From JBAJNL01 sp036881885 (GTDB lineage: Bacteria > Pseudomonadota > Alphaproteobacteria > Holosporales > Hepatobacteraceae), in NCBI GenBank assembly GCA_036881885.1, contig JBAJNL010000004.1:1-45978 (forward strand): a stretch of 45,978 nucleotides of DNA, read 5' to 3'. Below, one piece after another: positions 26,659 through 35,052 of the stretch (position 1 is the stretch's first letter; each line of letters begins with the position of its first letter). The notes under the pieces are model-generated. The model saw only the letters and a program-made list of their open reading frames with translations, did no database searches and was not told the origin of the DNA. Position numbers and translations under genes: made by a program.

Positions 26659-28055
26659 GCAGCCGACGCCACTTGTGTATCGACAATGCCTTTAAGGCTG
26701 TTAGCCAGGCCTTGCTGAATCTGCACAGGCACAAAGCAGCCCACATGTAAATGGGGATCCACCACATGCACCGACTGCATGTAAGGCGTGCGGCCCACCC
26801 ACTGGTTGGGCTGATCACCAGCCTTTTCAATCAGCACCTCAAGGGTTTTGCCCTCAAAGGCCTGATTAAAGGCAAGCTGTTGTTGGTTGATCAAAGCCTG
26901 CAGGCGCTGCAAGCGGTCACTTTTTACATCTTCGGGCACTTGATCGTCGCGCAGGGCCCCGGGCGTGCCGGGCCGCGGGCTGTACTTAAACGAGTAAGCC
27001 TGCGCATAGCCAATCTCACGCACCAGCGACAGCGTCTCTTCAAATTCGGCCTCGGTTTCACCCGGAAAGCCCACAATAAAGTCAGACGACAACGCAAGAT
27101 CGGGCCGCGCCTTTTTAAAGCGCTTGATGGTTTTAATATAATCTTCGCGCGGATGCTGGCGGTTCATCTCTTTAAGCACGCGGTCCGAGCCTGATTGCAC
27201 AGGCAAATGCAAAAACGGCATCAGCGTCTTTAAATCACGGTGCGCCACAATCAAGTCATCTTGTGTGTCCCGCGGATGAGACGTTGTGTAACGCAAGCGC
27301 CTTAAGCCCTTGGGGGCCAGGCGTTCTTCCACACACCGCAGCAAATCACCCAGGCCATGCTCTTTGCCATCAGCGCCCAGACCATGATAGGCGCTGACAT
27401 TTTGGCCCAGCAAAATCAGCTCACGCGCGCCACCTGCCACCAGCTTTTCGGCCTCACCCAACACATCCTCAACGGGACGCGAGACCTCGATACCGCGGGT
27501 ATAAGGCACCACACAATAGGTGCAAAACTTATCGCACCCCTCTTGCACGGTTAAAAATGAAACGGGGCCTTTGTCTAGCGTTTCTTCGGGCAAAAAGTCA
27601 AACTTTGACTCTTCAGGAAACGCCAGCATCGAAAGCTTCATGTCAGCATGGCTTTCTTTACTTTGACCTTCTTCAATCTGCTGCAAAAACCGCGGCAGCA
27701 GGTGATAAGTTTGCGGGCCAAACACCAAGCTGACATAGGGCGCGCGCCGCTGAATTTCATCGCCCTCGGCCTGCGCCACACAGCCGGCCACCGCCAGCCT
27801 TAGGGGCCTTTGGGGGCGTTGTTTTTGAATTTTGTGCAAACGCCCCAGCTCGGAAAACACTTTCTCAGACGCCTTCTCGCGAATATGGCACGTGTTTAAA
27901 ATCACAAGATCGGCCTCATCGGGCGTTGCGGCCGTTTGATAGCCTGCCGCCACCAAAACGTCTGTCATGCGCGTTGAGTCATAAACGTTCATTTGACAGC
28001 CATAGGTCTTGATAAAGACCTTTTTAGACAAATCACAAGCGCCAGCGTGCGTCAT
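26655..28055 (-). CDS. miaB: tRNA methylthiotransferase MiaB
   Basis: Radical-SAM enzyme that adds the 2-methylthio group to i6A37 of tRNAs. Using the ATG at 28055 it has 466 residues. The N-terminal cluster cysteines are 20 (TYGCQMN), 56 (NTCHIREKA) and 92 (VAGCVAQ). The radical-SAM CxxxCxxC is 174/178/181 in GCDKFCTYCVVPYTRG. A TRAM domain closes the protein. An in-frame TTG 23 codons upstream lies before the promoter, so the ATG is preferred. It is co-transcribed with mfd. Confidence 0.95.
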   Translation of the reverse strand: MTHAGACDLSKKVFIKTYGCQMNVYDSTRMTDVLVAAGYQTAATPDEADLVILNTCHIREKASEKVFSELGRLHKIQKQRPQRPLRLAVAGCVAQAEGDEIQRRAPYVSLVFGPQTYHLLPRFLQQIEEGQSKESHADMKLSMLAFPEESKFDFLPEETLDKGPVSFLTVQEGCDKFCTYCVVPYTRGIEVSRPVEDVLGEAEKLVAGGARELILLGQNVSAYHGLGADGKEHGLGDLLRCVEERLAPKGLRRLRYTTSHPRDTQDDLIVAHRDLKTLMPFLHLPVQSGSDRVLKEMNRQHPREDYIKTIKRFKKARPDLALSSDFIVGFPGETEAEFEETLSLVREIGYAQAYSFKYSPRPGTPGALRDDQVPEDVKSDRLQRLQALINQQQLAFNQAFEGKTLEVLIEKAGDQPNQWVGRTPYMQSVHVVDPHLHVGCFVPVQIQQGLANSLKGIVDTQVASAA

Positions 28056-28086
28056 ACTTTTTTCTTTAAAGGTTGTTTTGTACCCG

Positions 28087-28114
28087 ATTATACAGGGCGC
28101 CCCCTGAAAGACAA
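28087..28114 (-). promoter_or_regulatory. Promoter of miaB-mfd
   Basis: On the minus strand TTGTCT (28109-28114) is separated by 16 bases from a perfect TATAAT (28087-28092). The start would fall near 28080, about 25 bases before the chosen miaB ATG. This is what rules out the upstream TTG start. Confidence 0.6.
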
Positions 28115-28142
28115 CGCCCCGCAACCACGCCCTTAAAGCGGT

Positions 28143-29963
28143 TTAGTAATAAATGAACTCACGCAAAGAGTGGGCTTGCCGCTGCGCCGGTGTTTCGGGC
28201 AGTTGCAGCACATCGCCGCGATGATAGTGCTCAAGCTTGGGCCAGATATCTTGATAGATCAGCGCCTCGGTCGAGATATCCGACAAAAACTCGTGATTCT
28301 TTTGCAAAAAGTGATGAATCTCGGGGAACTTTTTATACTTTTGGGCGCCCTTCATGTGCTGGCCAAAGCGATTTTCTTTATCTTTTTTGCGCCGCGGCGT
28401 CACCAAAAACAAAATCGACTGCTTGGCCATTTTGTTGGTCTCTTGCGAGAAGAAATATTGCACCAAAGGCACCTTTTCAAGCAAGGGCACACCCGATCGA
28501 TCATAGGTTGTCTCGCGCTGATAGTTGCCGGCAATCATGGCCGTTTCATTAAACTTAAGCTGCATGGTGGTGGCCACGCGCGTTTTCAGAATGGTGATGG
28601 TCTGCTGCGCAATGGACCCCGGCGCCAGCTTTTCAATCGGCGCGCTGCTTTCGGCATCAATTTGCATTTTGACCCGATCCCCCTCAACGGCCAAAGGCGT
28701 AATCGACAAAATGGTACCGATATCGATGTTCACAAGCGAGCCACCCGATCCACCCGAAACACCGCCGGTCACTTTGGTGCCCGAGTTAAAGCTGGCTGCA
28801 GCGCCAAGATAGGTGCTAAGGGTGGGCCGCCCAATCAGCTCGATCCGGTGATCGCCCACATTCAGAATATTAGCGTTATAGTTGATAGCCCCCCACGTAA
28901 TAGCACTTGAAAAAATACGCTCCAGGGAAGGATCTGTCCCTTTTGTGCTTGTTTTTTTCATACTTTGAGGTGTCAGTGTAAGAAAAATCCCATCCGTAAA
29001 ATTCTCTAGCAAGTTGGTGCCTTTGCCGGTGGAAACTTCCTCGGACAAGCTGAGCAAGATGCAGTCAAAAATCACCACGTTGCCTTCGCTGTCCCGCAAC
29101 GACATGGCTGGCTCGGGCGGCGGCGCGGCCGCTTGCGCCCCACCGCCTGAAGCACCTTGATCATCGCCTGCATCGTCGGCCTCGTACCCGCCATCGTTAC
29201 TGCCTTGGGGCAAGCCTGCCTCGGGATCATCATCGTCATCCTTTAACGATGCTTTGTGCAGCAAGCCCTTGTGCACATCTGACCATTCGTTGATGCGGCG
29301 CTTTAAAAAGATAAGGTCGCTTTTTTCGGCCTTTTGCCCGCGCTGTTTTAACGCCTGCCAGGCTTCCAGCGCTTCGTCCTTTTTGCCCACGGCCGCGCAC
29401 AGTAATGCCTGCGCCCTTAGATAAAGCGGCCGCCGGGGCGAGGTTTTGGCCAAATGACGCAACGCCTTTTTGATGCTGGCATAAGCGCAAGGCAGATCTT
29501 TGGCATAATAAGACGCAAAGGCCAAATCGTATAAAATGCGCGTGTCTTTGGGCCGCGCTTTAAGGGCACAGGCAAAGGCCCGCTGCGCTTCATCATATTT
29601 ATTAAGGCGCATCTTTAGGCGACCCATGCGGTAATGGGTGTGCCAGTTGTGTGGGTCGATGTGCAGCGCCGTTTGATAGGCAAGCTCGGCCATTTGAAAG
29701 TTGTCGCTGTGGCTTTCCTGGCTCATGCCCTCGTACACAATGCCGTTCAGCGTGTGTAAAATGGGCTGCTCGGGAAACTTATTAAGCGCCAGCAAAACGG
29801 TTGTCGAGGCTTCTTCAAGATCGCCCTTGTGCAACGCCACCAAAGCCTTTTCGGCCTGCTTTTGCCACGGATCACCCACCACAAGATAACTTTTCGGCGC
29901 CTTTTCTTCGGCCGACTGACACCCACACAGCAGCAAACAGACAAACCACACTAAACGAAACAT
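28143..29963 (-). CDS. TPR-secretin lipoprotein (GspD/PilQ/CpaC superfamily C-terminal domain)
   Basis: Probable outer-membrane channel of 606 residues. Residues 1-14 form a lipoprotein signal and Cys15 follows LLCG, though cysteine at -2 is unusual for a lipobox. Three or more TPR-like helical repeats span about 35-175. An acidic, Gly/Ala/Pro-rich linker is at 240-288. The secretin domain (about 295-525) has VNIDIGTILSITPLAV and GVPLLEKVPLVQYFF...SILFLVTPR, the classic secretin end. The ATG at 29963 has GGGAGGT upstream; a TTG four codons earlier would contain it. No pilus or type II genes are adjacent. It could serve a Tad-like or type II-like machine encoded elsewhere. Confidence 0.8.
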   Translation of the reverse strand: MFRLVWFVCLLLCGCQSAEEKAPKSYLVVGDPWQKQAEKALVALHKGDLEEASTTVLLALNKFPEQPILHTLNGIVYEGMSQESHSDNFQMAELAYQTALHIDPHNWHTHYRMGRLKMRLNKYDEAQRAFACALKARPKDTRILYDLAFASYYAKDLPCAYASIKKALRHLAKTSPRRPLYLRAQALLCAAVGKKDEALEAWQALKQRGQKAEKSDLIFLKRRINEWSDVHKGLLHKASLKDDDDDPEAGLPQGSNDGGYEADDAGDDQGASGGGAQAAAPPPEPAMSLRDSEGNVVIFDCILLSLSEEVSTGKGTNLLENFTDGIFLTLTPQSMKKTSTKGTDPSLERIFSSAITWGAINYNANILNVGDHRIELIGRPTLSTYLGAAASFNSGTKVTGGVSGGSGGSLVNIDIGTILSITPLAVEGDRVKMQIDAESSAPIEKLAPGSIAQQTITILKTRVATTMQLKFNETAMIAGNYQRETTYDRSGVPLLEKVPLVQYFFSQETNKMAKQSILFLVTPRRKKDKENRFGQHMKGAQKYKKFPEIHHFLQKNHEFLSDISTEALIYQDIWPKLEHYHRGDVLQLPETPAQRQAHSLREFIYY

Positions 29964-30104
29964 TGCACCTCCCAAACGACAAACCTTCAGCCAGAAACCA
30001 GCCCTGAAGTCCCTGTTTTATGATGTTTTTTATTTTTTGCCTTAAAAAGACATTTTTTGAGACACCTGTCAACACCCTTTGTGTTAAAAAAGCGTGAGGC
30101 TGCG

Positions 30105-30133
30105 TTGCCTTTTGGGGTGGCGCGTCGTATGAT
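30105..30133 (+). promoter_or_regulatory. Promoter of rpsB-tsf
   Basis: TTGCCT (30105-30110) and TATGAT (30128-30133) are 17 bases apart. The predicted start near 30140 gives a leader of about 95 bases, long enough for feedback control by S2, although no known S2 leader structure was recognised. Confidence 0.55.
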
Positions 30134-30235
30134 GGTAGGCAAAACACACACAGGCCCTTTTGATCTCGGTGCTCTTGTCAGATTGATGGGGGTATTTTTG
30201 GCTTGTGGCGGATTGAACTGAGAAAAGGATGAAAC

Positions 30236-31288
30236 ATGTCAGAGAAAATCAGCATTAAAGACCTTATGTCTGTGGGCGCCCACTTTGGTCACCACACCCA
30301 TCGGTGGAACCCTTTGATGCGCAATTATATTTTTACCAAAAAAGCGGGTATTCATATTTTAGACCTGCGCAAAACACTTCCCATGCTGATAGCGGCTCTT
30401 AATAAGGTTGAGGATGTGGTGGCGCGCGGCGGCCGCGTGCTGTTTGTGGGCACCAAGCGGCAGGCCTCGCAAGTGGTGAAAAGAGAAGCCTTAAGGTGTG
30501 GACAATACTTTGTGAACGCACGCTGGCTGGGCGGTATTTTAACCAACTGGACAACCATTTTGGCATCTATCAGACGTTTAAAGGGCTTGAAAAAGCAATT
30601 TGACGAGCAAAGCCTTGATGGCCTGACCAAGAAAGAGCAGCTTTTCTTGCGCCGTGATTATGACAATCTTGAGCGCACATTGGGTGGTATCAAAGATATG
30701 GGCGGTGTGCCTGATCTTTTGTTTGTGATTGACACCAACAAAGAATACATTGCCATTAACGAGGCCAAGCGCCTTGGCATTCCCACGGTGGCGATTGTGG
30801 ACAGCAACTCGAACCCCGAGGGCATTACCTACCCCATTCCTGCCAATGATGACGCAAGGCGCGCGATTGAGTTTTATTGCCACCTTGTGTCTGAGGCCGC
30901 CCTTAAGGGCATCGAGCGCGAGGTCAGCACAAAGCCTGCCCCCAAAGAAGCCCACAAGCAAGACGCTTCTAAGGGTGACGCAAAGGACGCCGCTAAAAGC
31001 GATGCCGCCGCAAAAGACGCAAAGCCAGAGGCTAAAAAAGAGGTAAAACCAGAAGCGACGCAAGAAACAAAGCAAGACGTAAAACCCGCAAAAGCCAAAC
31101 CTGCCAGCAAGCCTGCGGCCCCTAAAGCCGCTGACCCCAAACAGGCCAAAGCCGAAAAAGCTGACAAAAAAGAGGCAAGCAAAGCGGTAAGCAAGGAAGC
31201 CGATAAAAAAGCTGAAGCCCCTAAAAAGGCTGCTGAGAAAGCGACTGACAAAACCTCTGAAAAGGCATCACCGCAGAAGTCGGCCTGA
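30236..31288 (+). CDS. rpsB: 30S ribosomal protein S2, with long low-complexity tail
   Basis: Small-subunit protein needed for S1 binding. The core, residues 1 to about 230, is typical: MSVGAHFGHHTHRWNP, VLFVGTKRQA, NARWLGGILTNW and GIPTVAIVDSNSNP. Residues 231-350 form a tail made almost only of Lys, Ala, Glu, Asp, Pro, Ser and Thr, with AK/KP/EA repeats. E. coli S2 has 241 residues, so the tail adds about 110. The ATG has AAAAGGA upstream. tsf follows after 34 bp. Confidence 0.95.
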   Translation: MSEKISIKDLMSVGAHFGHHTHRWNPLMRNYIFTKKAGIHILDLRKTLPMLIAALNKVEDVVARGGRVLFVGTKRQASQVVKREALRCGQYFVNARWLGGILTNWTTILASIRRLKGLKKQFDEQSLDGLTKKEQLFLRRDYDNLERTLGGIKDMGGVPDLLFVIDTNKEYIAINEAKRLGIPTVAIVDSNSNPEGITYPIPANDDARRAIEFYCHLVSEAALKGIEREVSTKPAPKEAHKQDASKGDAKDAAKSDAAAKDAKPEAKKEVKPEATQETKQDVKPAKAKPASKPAAPKAADPKQAKAEKADKKEASKAVSKEADKKAEAPKKAAEKATDKTSEKASPQKSA

Positions 31289-31322
31289 ACCTTAAGAACA
31301 TTATGTTGAAGGAAGAACAATT

Positions 31323-32174
31323 ATGAGCTTGATGGAAACCATAAAACAGCTGCGCCAAATGACCGGTTGTGGCATTGTGGATTGTAAAAAAGCCTTAACC
31401 GAAACCAACGCTGTGCTTGAGGACGCCGTTGTGTGGCTGCGGAAAAAAGGCATCGCCAAGGCGGCCAAAAAAGCCGATCGTGACTCGAACGAAGGCGCCG
31501 TGGGCGTTGCAACCGACGGCACGTGGGGTGCTTTGCTCAAAGTTTCGTCCGAGACCGACTTTGTGGCCCGCAACGAAACCTTTCACACCTTTGTGAACGC
31601 CCTTTTAGACCTGATTAAGGCCCAAAAGATTGAAACGCTTGAGGCTCTTCAAGAAGCCAAAATGAGCTCGGGCCGTTTGGTTAAAGACGAGCTGACACAG
31701 ATGGTAGCCGTCATTGGCGAATCGCTGAAGCTGACCGCGCTTGAAACGTGCTCGGTTTCAAAGGGCTTGGTGGCCTCGTACCTGCACAACGTTTATGCGC
31801 CAGGCATTGCCAAGATTGGCGTTTTGGTGGGCCTTACCTCGGACGCGCCAGCAGATGAACTTGCAGAATTAGGCGATCAGCTGGCCATGCATGTGGCGGC
31901 CAACAATCCCGCGGCCTTAAAGCGCACCGATCTTGATGCGGCTGTTTTAGAAAAAGAAAAGCGCGTGTTTCTGGACGAAGCCAAGGCATCAGGCAAGCCT
32001 GCCGCTGCGCTTGACAAAATTGTTGAGGGCCGCCTGAAGAAGTTTTGTTCAGAGGTGGTGTTTGAAGAGCAACCCTTTATCATGGACCCCAAAAAGTCGG
32101 TTCAAGACGTTTTGGCCGAAAGAAAAGCAGCCCCTGTTGTGCTGTCAACCTTTGCCATGCTGAAGGTGGGCTAA
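31323..32174 (+). CDS. tsf: Elongation factor Ts
   Basis: Nucleotide exchange factor for EF-Tu. It has 283 residues. The N-terminal UBA-like part is IKQLRQMTGCGIVDCKKAL, and the signature TDFVAR is at 78-83. HVAANNPAAL and the C-terminal QPFIMDPKKSVQDVL follow. GGAAG precedes the ATG. It is the second gene of the rpsB operon and is followed by a strong terminator. Confidence 0.97.
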   Translation: MSLMETIKQLRQMTGCGIVDCKKALTETNAVLEDAVVWLRKKGIAKAAKKADRDSNEGAVGVATDGTWGALLKVSSETDFVARNETFHTFVNALLDLIKAQKIETLEALQEAKMSSGRLVKDELTQMVAVIGESLKLTALETCSVSKGLVASYLHNVYAPGIAKIGVLVGLTSDAPADELAELGDQLAMHVAANNPAALKRTDLDAAVLEKEKRVFLDEAKASGKPAAALDKIVEGRLKKFCSEVVFEEQPFIMDPKKSVQDVLAERKAAPVVLSTFAMLKVG

Positions 32175-32198
32175 CACCCCTAGCACCGCTTTAAAGGC

Positions 32199-32229
32199 AA
32201 GCTGTCATGCACGCATGACAGCTTTTTTT
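32199..32229 (+). terminator. Rho-independent terminator of rpsB-tsf
   Basis: A perfect 11-bp stem AAGCTGTCATG / CATGACAGCTT with loop CACG is followed by seven T. It starts 25 bases after the tsf stop. It lies between converging genes, but the T-run favours the plus strand. Confidence 0.92.
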
Positions 32230-32237
32230 ATGCCCTT

Positions 32238-33767
32238 TTATACGGAAGCTTTGGGTTGAAAGTTGATCGTACAGACCTTGCCTGTATTATCGATGTTTTT
32301 GAACGTTTTGAGGTTTGGATAACACCCAGCGTTAAAGCACCGCACATCGCAATCCACGGCAACGAACTCGCTTAAGCTGGGCACATTCGCATGAATCGTA
32401 AAGGTATCGCGCACGCCGCTTTGCTCAACGTTTAACGTTTTAAGCACGGGCGTACCGTTTAAGAAAAATTCACGCAATGTATAACAGCCCGCTATCTTTG
32501 CATAGGCCAGCTGTGGCATGTTTTTGATGAACAGCCTGTCACACGCTTGCTCTTCAAGCTGGATATCGTTCAGCTTTAGAAATCCTTCAAGCGTGCGCGC
32601 TTCTTTTTGCTTGAAAGACCGCAGGATCAGTGTTTCCAGGTTTGGAAAGGCGGCACCATGAAGGGGCCCCATACTCTCGCACGATTCGATGATAAGATGT
32701 TTAACGTGTGCGTTCTGGCCTGTATAAAGAGCTTCAAAGGCCTTACAATGCTCAAGCGCCAAACTGCATAAGTTCACAAGAACACTGATGTCTAAGGTCA
32801 TCAAAAAGTCACACATTGTGAACCTTAGGGTGGTCAGGTTTTGCAGCGGCACCCCCAAGCAGGCTGTTTGCATCGCGTTACACGCAATAAAGGTTAACTC
32901 GCTTAGCTGTGGAAGGTTACCAAAGCCATCCGCATTTGTGATGCGATCACACTTTCTTACAAACAGCGCTTCCATCGTTTTAAGGCGTTCAAGGTGCTGC
33001 GCATTCTCAATGGAAAGATCTGTTAACACAACCTCACAAGAAAAAGGAAGGGGGCTCAACACATCCATTTCTGCTGTGCTGGGATTCTGCAGTTTAAGAT
33101 GAAGAGCACAGCGCTTGTTGGCCACACACGTTTTTAGACGCTTACGCAGTTGTTCGTGCACAGGCTTAAGCAGCTTTGTGGTGACATCAGCACTGCATAT
33201 CACCTCGGCTGGAAATATCTCAAGCGCCCCCAAACTGTCAAGATCTTGCACGGTGGGATATTCGATGTCAAACAGTACCTCTAACAAACGGCTTTGCATC
33301 AACGCCTTAAGGGTGCCCAACGTACCTTGCGCTTCACCCATCAAAGCCTTTGCCACATCGCTTGCAATCATAAGAGTTTTCTGCTGCGTTTGCGCACGCG
33401 TTACACTTTGTTCACTTTGAAGAAATGTACGCAAGGCCTCTAGGTCATTAAACCACATCTCGGTGTCCTGCTCTGTGCCAAACACTTCATGGGGTGACGC
33501 AGCAGTTGTGGCCTGGTCTGGCGCCTCACCCTGTGCTGCAGATTGTGTGTGTGATGCAGCGCACGCGATGGGTGCCACCACTGAAGGCGGATCTTGCACC
33601 ACAGGTGCCGACGAGACAGGAACCCACTCCTTTGATTTTGCTGTTAAACGACGCCTTTTTGGCCCACGCGCATCCTCAGAGTCGCCCTCTGAGTCCATCG
33701 CAAAGGCACCAGGCTGCAAAGCCGCCAAACCAAATAACAAAGCGCACACAAAAGACCGCACACTCAT
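32238..33767 (-). CDS. Secreted leucine-rich-repeat-like protein with basic patch
   Basis: The protein has 509 residues and no recognised named family. A signal peptide covers about 1-23 (cut after GAFA). Just after it, GPKRRRLTAK (35-44) resembles a monopartite nuclear localisation signal. Residues about 120-230 look helical. From about 235 to 500 irregular leucine-rich repeats of 22-24 residues appear, often ending in Cys (for example LFVRKC, LTFIAC, LRFTMC, LALEHC, LIIESC). The ATG has AAGGG six bases upstream. A smaller relative in layout is at 38775-39740. Together these suggest an effector-like protein acting in a host, which is inference. Confidence 0.65.
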   Translation of the reverse strand: MSVRSFVCALLFGLAALQPGAFAMDSEGDSEDARGPKRRRLTAKSKEWVPVSSAPVVQDPPSVVAPIACAASHTQSAAQGEAPDQATTAASPHEVFGTEQDTEMWFNDLEALRTFLQSEQSVTRAQTQQKTLMIASDVAKALMGEAQGTLGTLKALMQSRLLEVLFDIEYPTVQDLDSLGALEIFPAEVICSADVTTKLLKPVHEQLRKRLKTCVANKRCALHLKLQNPSTAEMDVLSPLPFSCEVVLTDLSIENAQHLERLKTMEALFVRKCDRITNADGFGNLPQLSELTFIACNAMQTACLGVPLQNLTTLRFTMCDFLMTLDISVLVNLCSLALEHCKAFEALYTGQNAHVKHLIIESCESMGPLHGAAFPNLETLILRSFKQKEARTLEGFLKLNDIQLEEQACDRLFIKNMPQLAYAKIAGCYTLREFFLNGTPVLKTLNVEQSGVRDTFTIHANVPSLSEFVAVDCDVRCFNAGCYPNLKTFKNIDNTGKVCTINFQPKASV

Positions 33768-33970
33768 AAAAAGCCCTTACTGATAATAATTTACAGGCAT
33801 CATGTCAAAAAAAAATATTTAAATCAATGTTTTGTCTGTCAATTTACAACAAAAGACAACCTTTTATGCACAAAGAGACATTAATACATCAAAACCTTTT
33901 GATAACCGTGTGGTTAAGACGCTTTTCTTTAAAAAAGCGCAGGCCTGACTGCTGTTTTGCTCATCTCTTT

Positions 33971-34050
33971 TATTTGCTTGCTTTTTCTTAAAAATTTGCT
34001 AAAGGTGTGTATGGTGTAGAATGCCTTGCGCGCGCTTAAAAGAAGCAAAA
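33971..34050 (+). repeat. Companion block, copy 1
   Basis: About 80 bases starting ATTTGCTTG, with TTAAAAATTTGCTAAA, GTAGAATG and CTTGCGCG. It aligns with the blocks at 37733 and 39867. Palindrome copy A follows 30 bp on. Confidence 0.75.
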
Positions 34051-34080
34051 ATAACACCAACCAAAGATGAATATAATCGT

Positions 34081-34190
34081 GTCATTGCGAGGAGAAACTT
34101 TAGTTTCGACGCGGCAATCCACGTGTGCTTTGGCTGCTTTAGTTTCTGGCAAGTGGATCGCCGCAGGTACTTCGTACCTTCGCGATGACG
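34081..34190 (+). repeat. Nested palindromic element, copy A
   Basis: The outer arms GTCATTGCGAGG / CTTCGCGATGAC pair over 12 positions, two as G-U. A left side hairpin GAAAC-TTTA-GTTTC and a right side hairpin AGGTAC-TTC-GTACCT flank an inner stem GCGGCAATCCAC / GTGGATCGCCGC (11 of 12 paired). The fold would be cloverleaf-like. Confidence 0.9.
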
Positions 34191-34217
34191 ACCGGAAGAC
34201 GTGGCCTGCCCCCAAAC

Positions 34218-34326
34218 GTCATTGCGAGGAGAAACTTTGTTTCGACGCGGCAATCCACGTGTGCTTTGGCCGCCTAAGTTTCTGGCAAGTGGATCGCCGC
34301 AGGTACTTCGTACCTTCGCGATGACG
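34218..34326 (+). repeat. Nested palindromic element, copy B
   Basis: Nearly identical to copy A and in the same orientation, 27 bp behind it. The left side hairpin is GAAAC-TTT-GTTTC. A few substitutions fall in the central loop. Confidence 0.9.
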
Positions 34327-34382
34327 AAGGGGCCGCCGTTCGCGGCAACAAATCAAACGGTGCCGCGACAGAACGGTTGACC

Positions 34383-35051
34383 CTAGCTCTCTTGAGGTTT
34401 CTCAGAAGCCTTATCAGCTTTAACGTCGGCTTTCACCTCCTCAGAAGAGATGGCCTCTTTTGCAACATCAGCTTTAACAGCGCCTGCGGTCGCCTCGGGT
34501 GCTTTGTCACCTGCTGCCTCTTTTGGCTTTGCAGCCGCCTCAGCTGGCTTTGGTGCAGGCTTAGGATTACGGAACGCGTCTTCAAGTGCCACTGCTTCGT
34601 CTTTTGTTTTGGCAGCCACCACATACATGTCAAGCTCGACATCAGGGTGCAAACGCACACAAAAAGGGTGCACACCAACGGTTTTAATAGGCTTGCTTAA
34701 AAGAATCATCGCCGTTGTCAGGTGAGAGAGCCCCTTCTCTGTAAGACTTTGCAAAATATCACGACCCATAATAGAGCCATAAAGCTGCCCTGTGTCGCCA
34801 GCGGCTTTAATAAAGTGCAGCATTTTGCCCTGATAGGTTTCTTTTTGCTTTGTGGCTTGCGCTTTGCGGTCTTTGTTTTGCGCTTCGAACTCGGACCGTT
34901 TTTGCTCAAAATACGCCATATTTTCTTTAGTGGCCCGCAGCGCCTTTTTCTCACGCAGCAAAAAGTTGGCATACCCACGCCTTACCGAACAAACAGCACC
35001 CAAGGCGCCCAAATTTTTTACTTGCTGTAACAACACAAGATCTAATCGCAT
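34383..35051 (-). CDS. rplI: 50S ribosomal protein L9, with tail
   Basis: Large-subunit protein at the L1 stalk base. The N-terminal domain is typical: LLQQVKNLGALGAVCSVRRGYANFLL-type sequence, followed by the connecting helix. The C-terminal domain has LYGSIMGRDI and VGVHPFCVRLHPDVE. At 222 residues it is about 70 longer than E. coli L9. The extra tail from about residue 162 is rich in Ala, Lys, Glu and Pro. It is the last gene of rpsF-rpsR-DUF2232-rplI. Confidence 0.94.
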   Translation of the reverse strand: MRLDLVLLQQVKNLGALGAVCSVRRGYANFLLREKKALRATKENMAYFEQKRSEFEAQNKDRKAQATKQKETYQGKMLHFIKAAGDTGQLYGSIMGRDILQSLTEKGLSHLTTAMILLSKPIKTVGVHPFCVRLHPDVELDMYVVAAKTKDEAVALEDAFRNPKPAPKPAEAAAKPKEAAGDKAPEATAGAVKADVAKEAISSEEVKADVKADKASEKPQES

Positions 35052-35052
35052 A

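Larger units (their letters stand above)
33768..34382 (+). other. Gene-free region rich in repeats
   Basis: Bases 33768-33960 are AT-rich and hold the upstream region of the LRR gene, with two TTGACA hexamers on the minus strand but no convincing -10. A stem CGCTTTT/AAAAGCG lies at about 33920-33940. Then come companion block 1 and palindrome copies A and B. At 34341-34367 an inverted repeat CGCGGCA/TGCCGCG lies just behind the rplI stop. I see no gene here. Confidence 0.6.

Noticed and set aside
28170..28910. Plus-strand open frame of 246 codons
   Set aside because: It is antisense to the secretin gene, whose protein has clear domain signatures, and has no recognisable product.
33999..34253. 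Minus-strand reading frame of 84 codons
   Set aside because: It runs across palindrome copy A, part of copy B and companion block 1. Other copies do not keep this frame open.
34081..34326. Two near-identical tandem copies as a CRISPR array or tRNA pair
   Set aside because: Units are about 110 bp with internal palindromes and no spacers. The cloverleaf-like fold lacks acceptor CCA, T-loop and anticodon features of tRNA.
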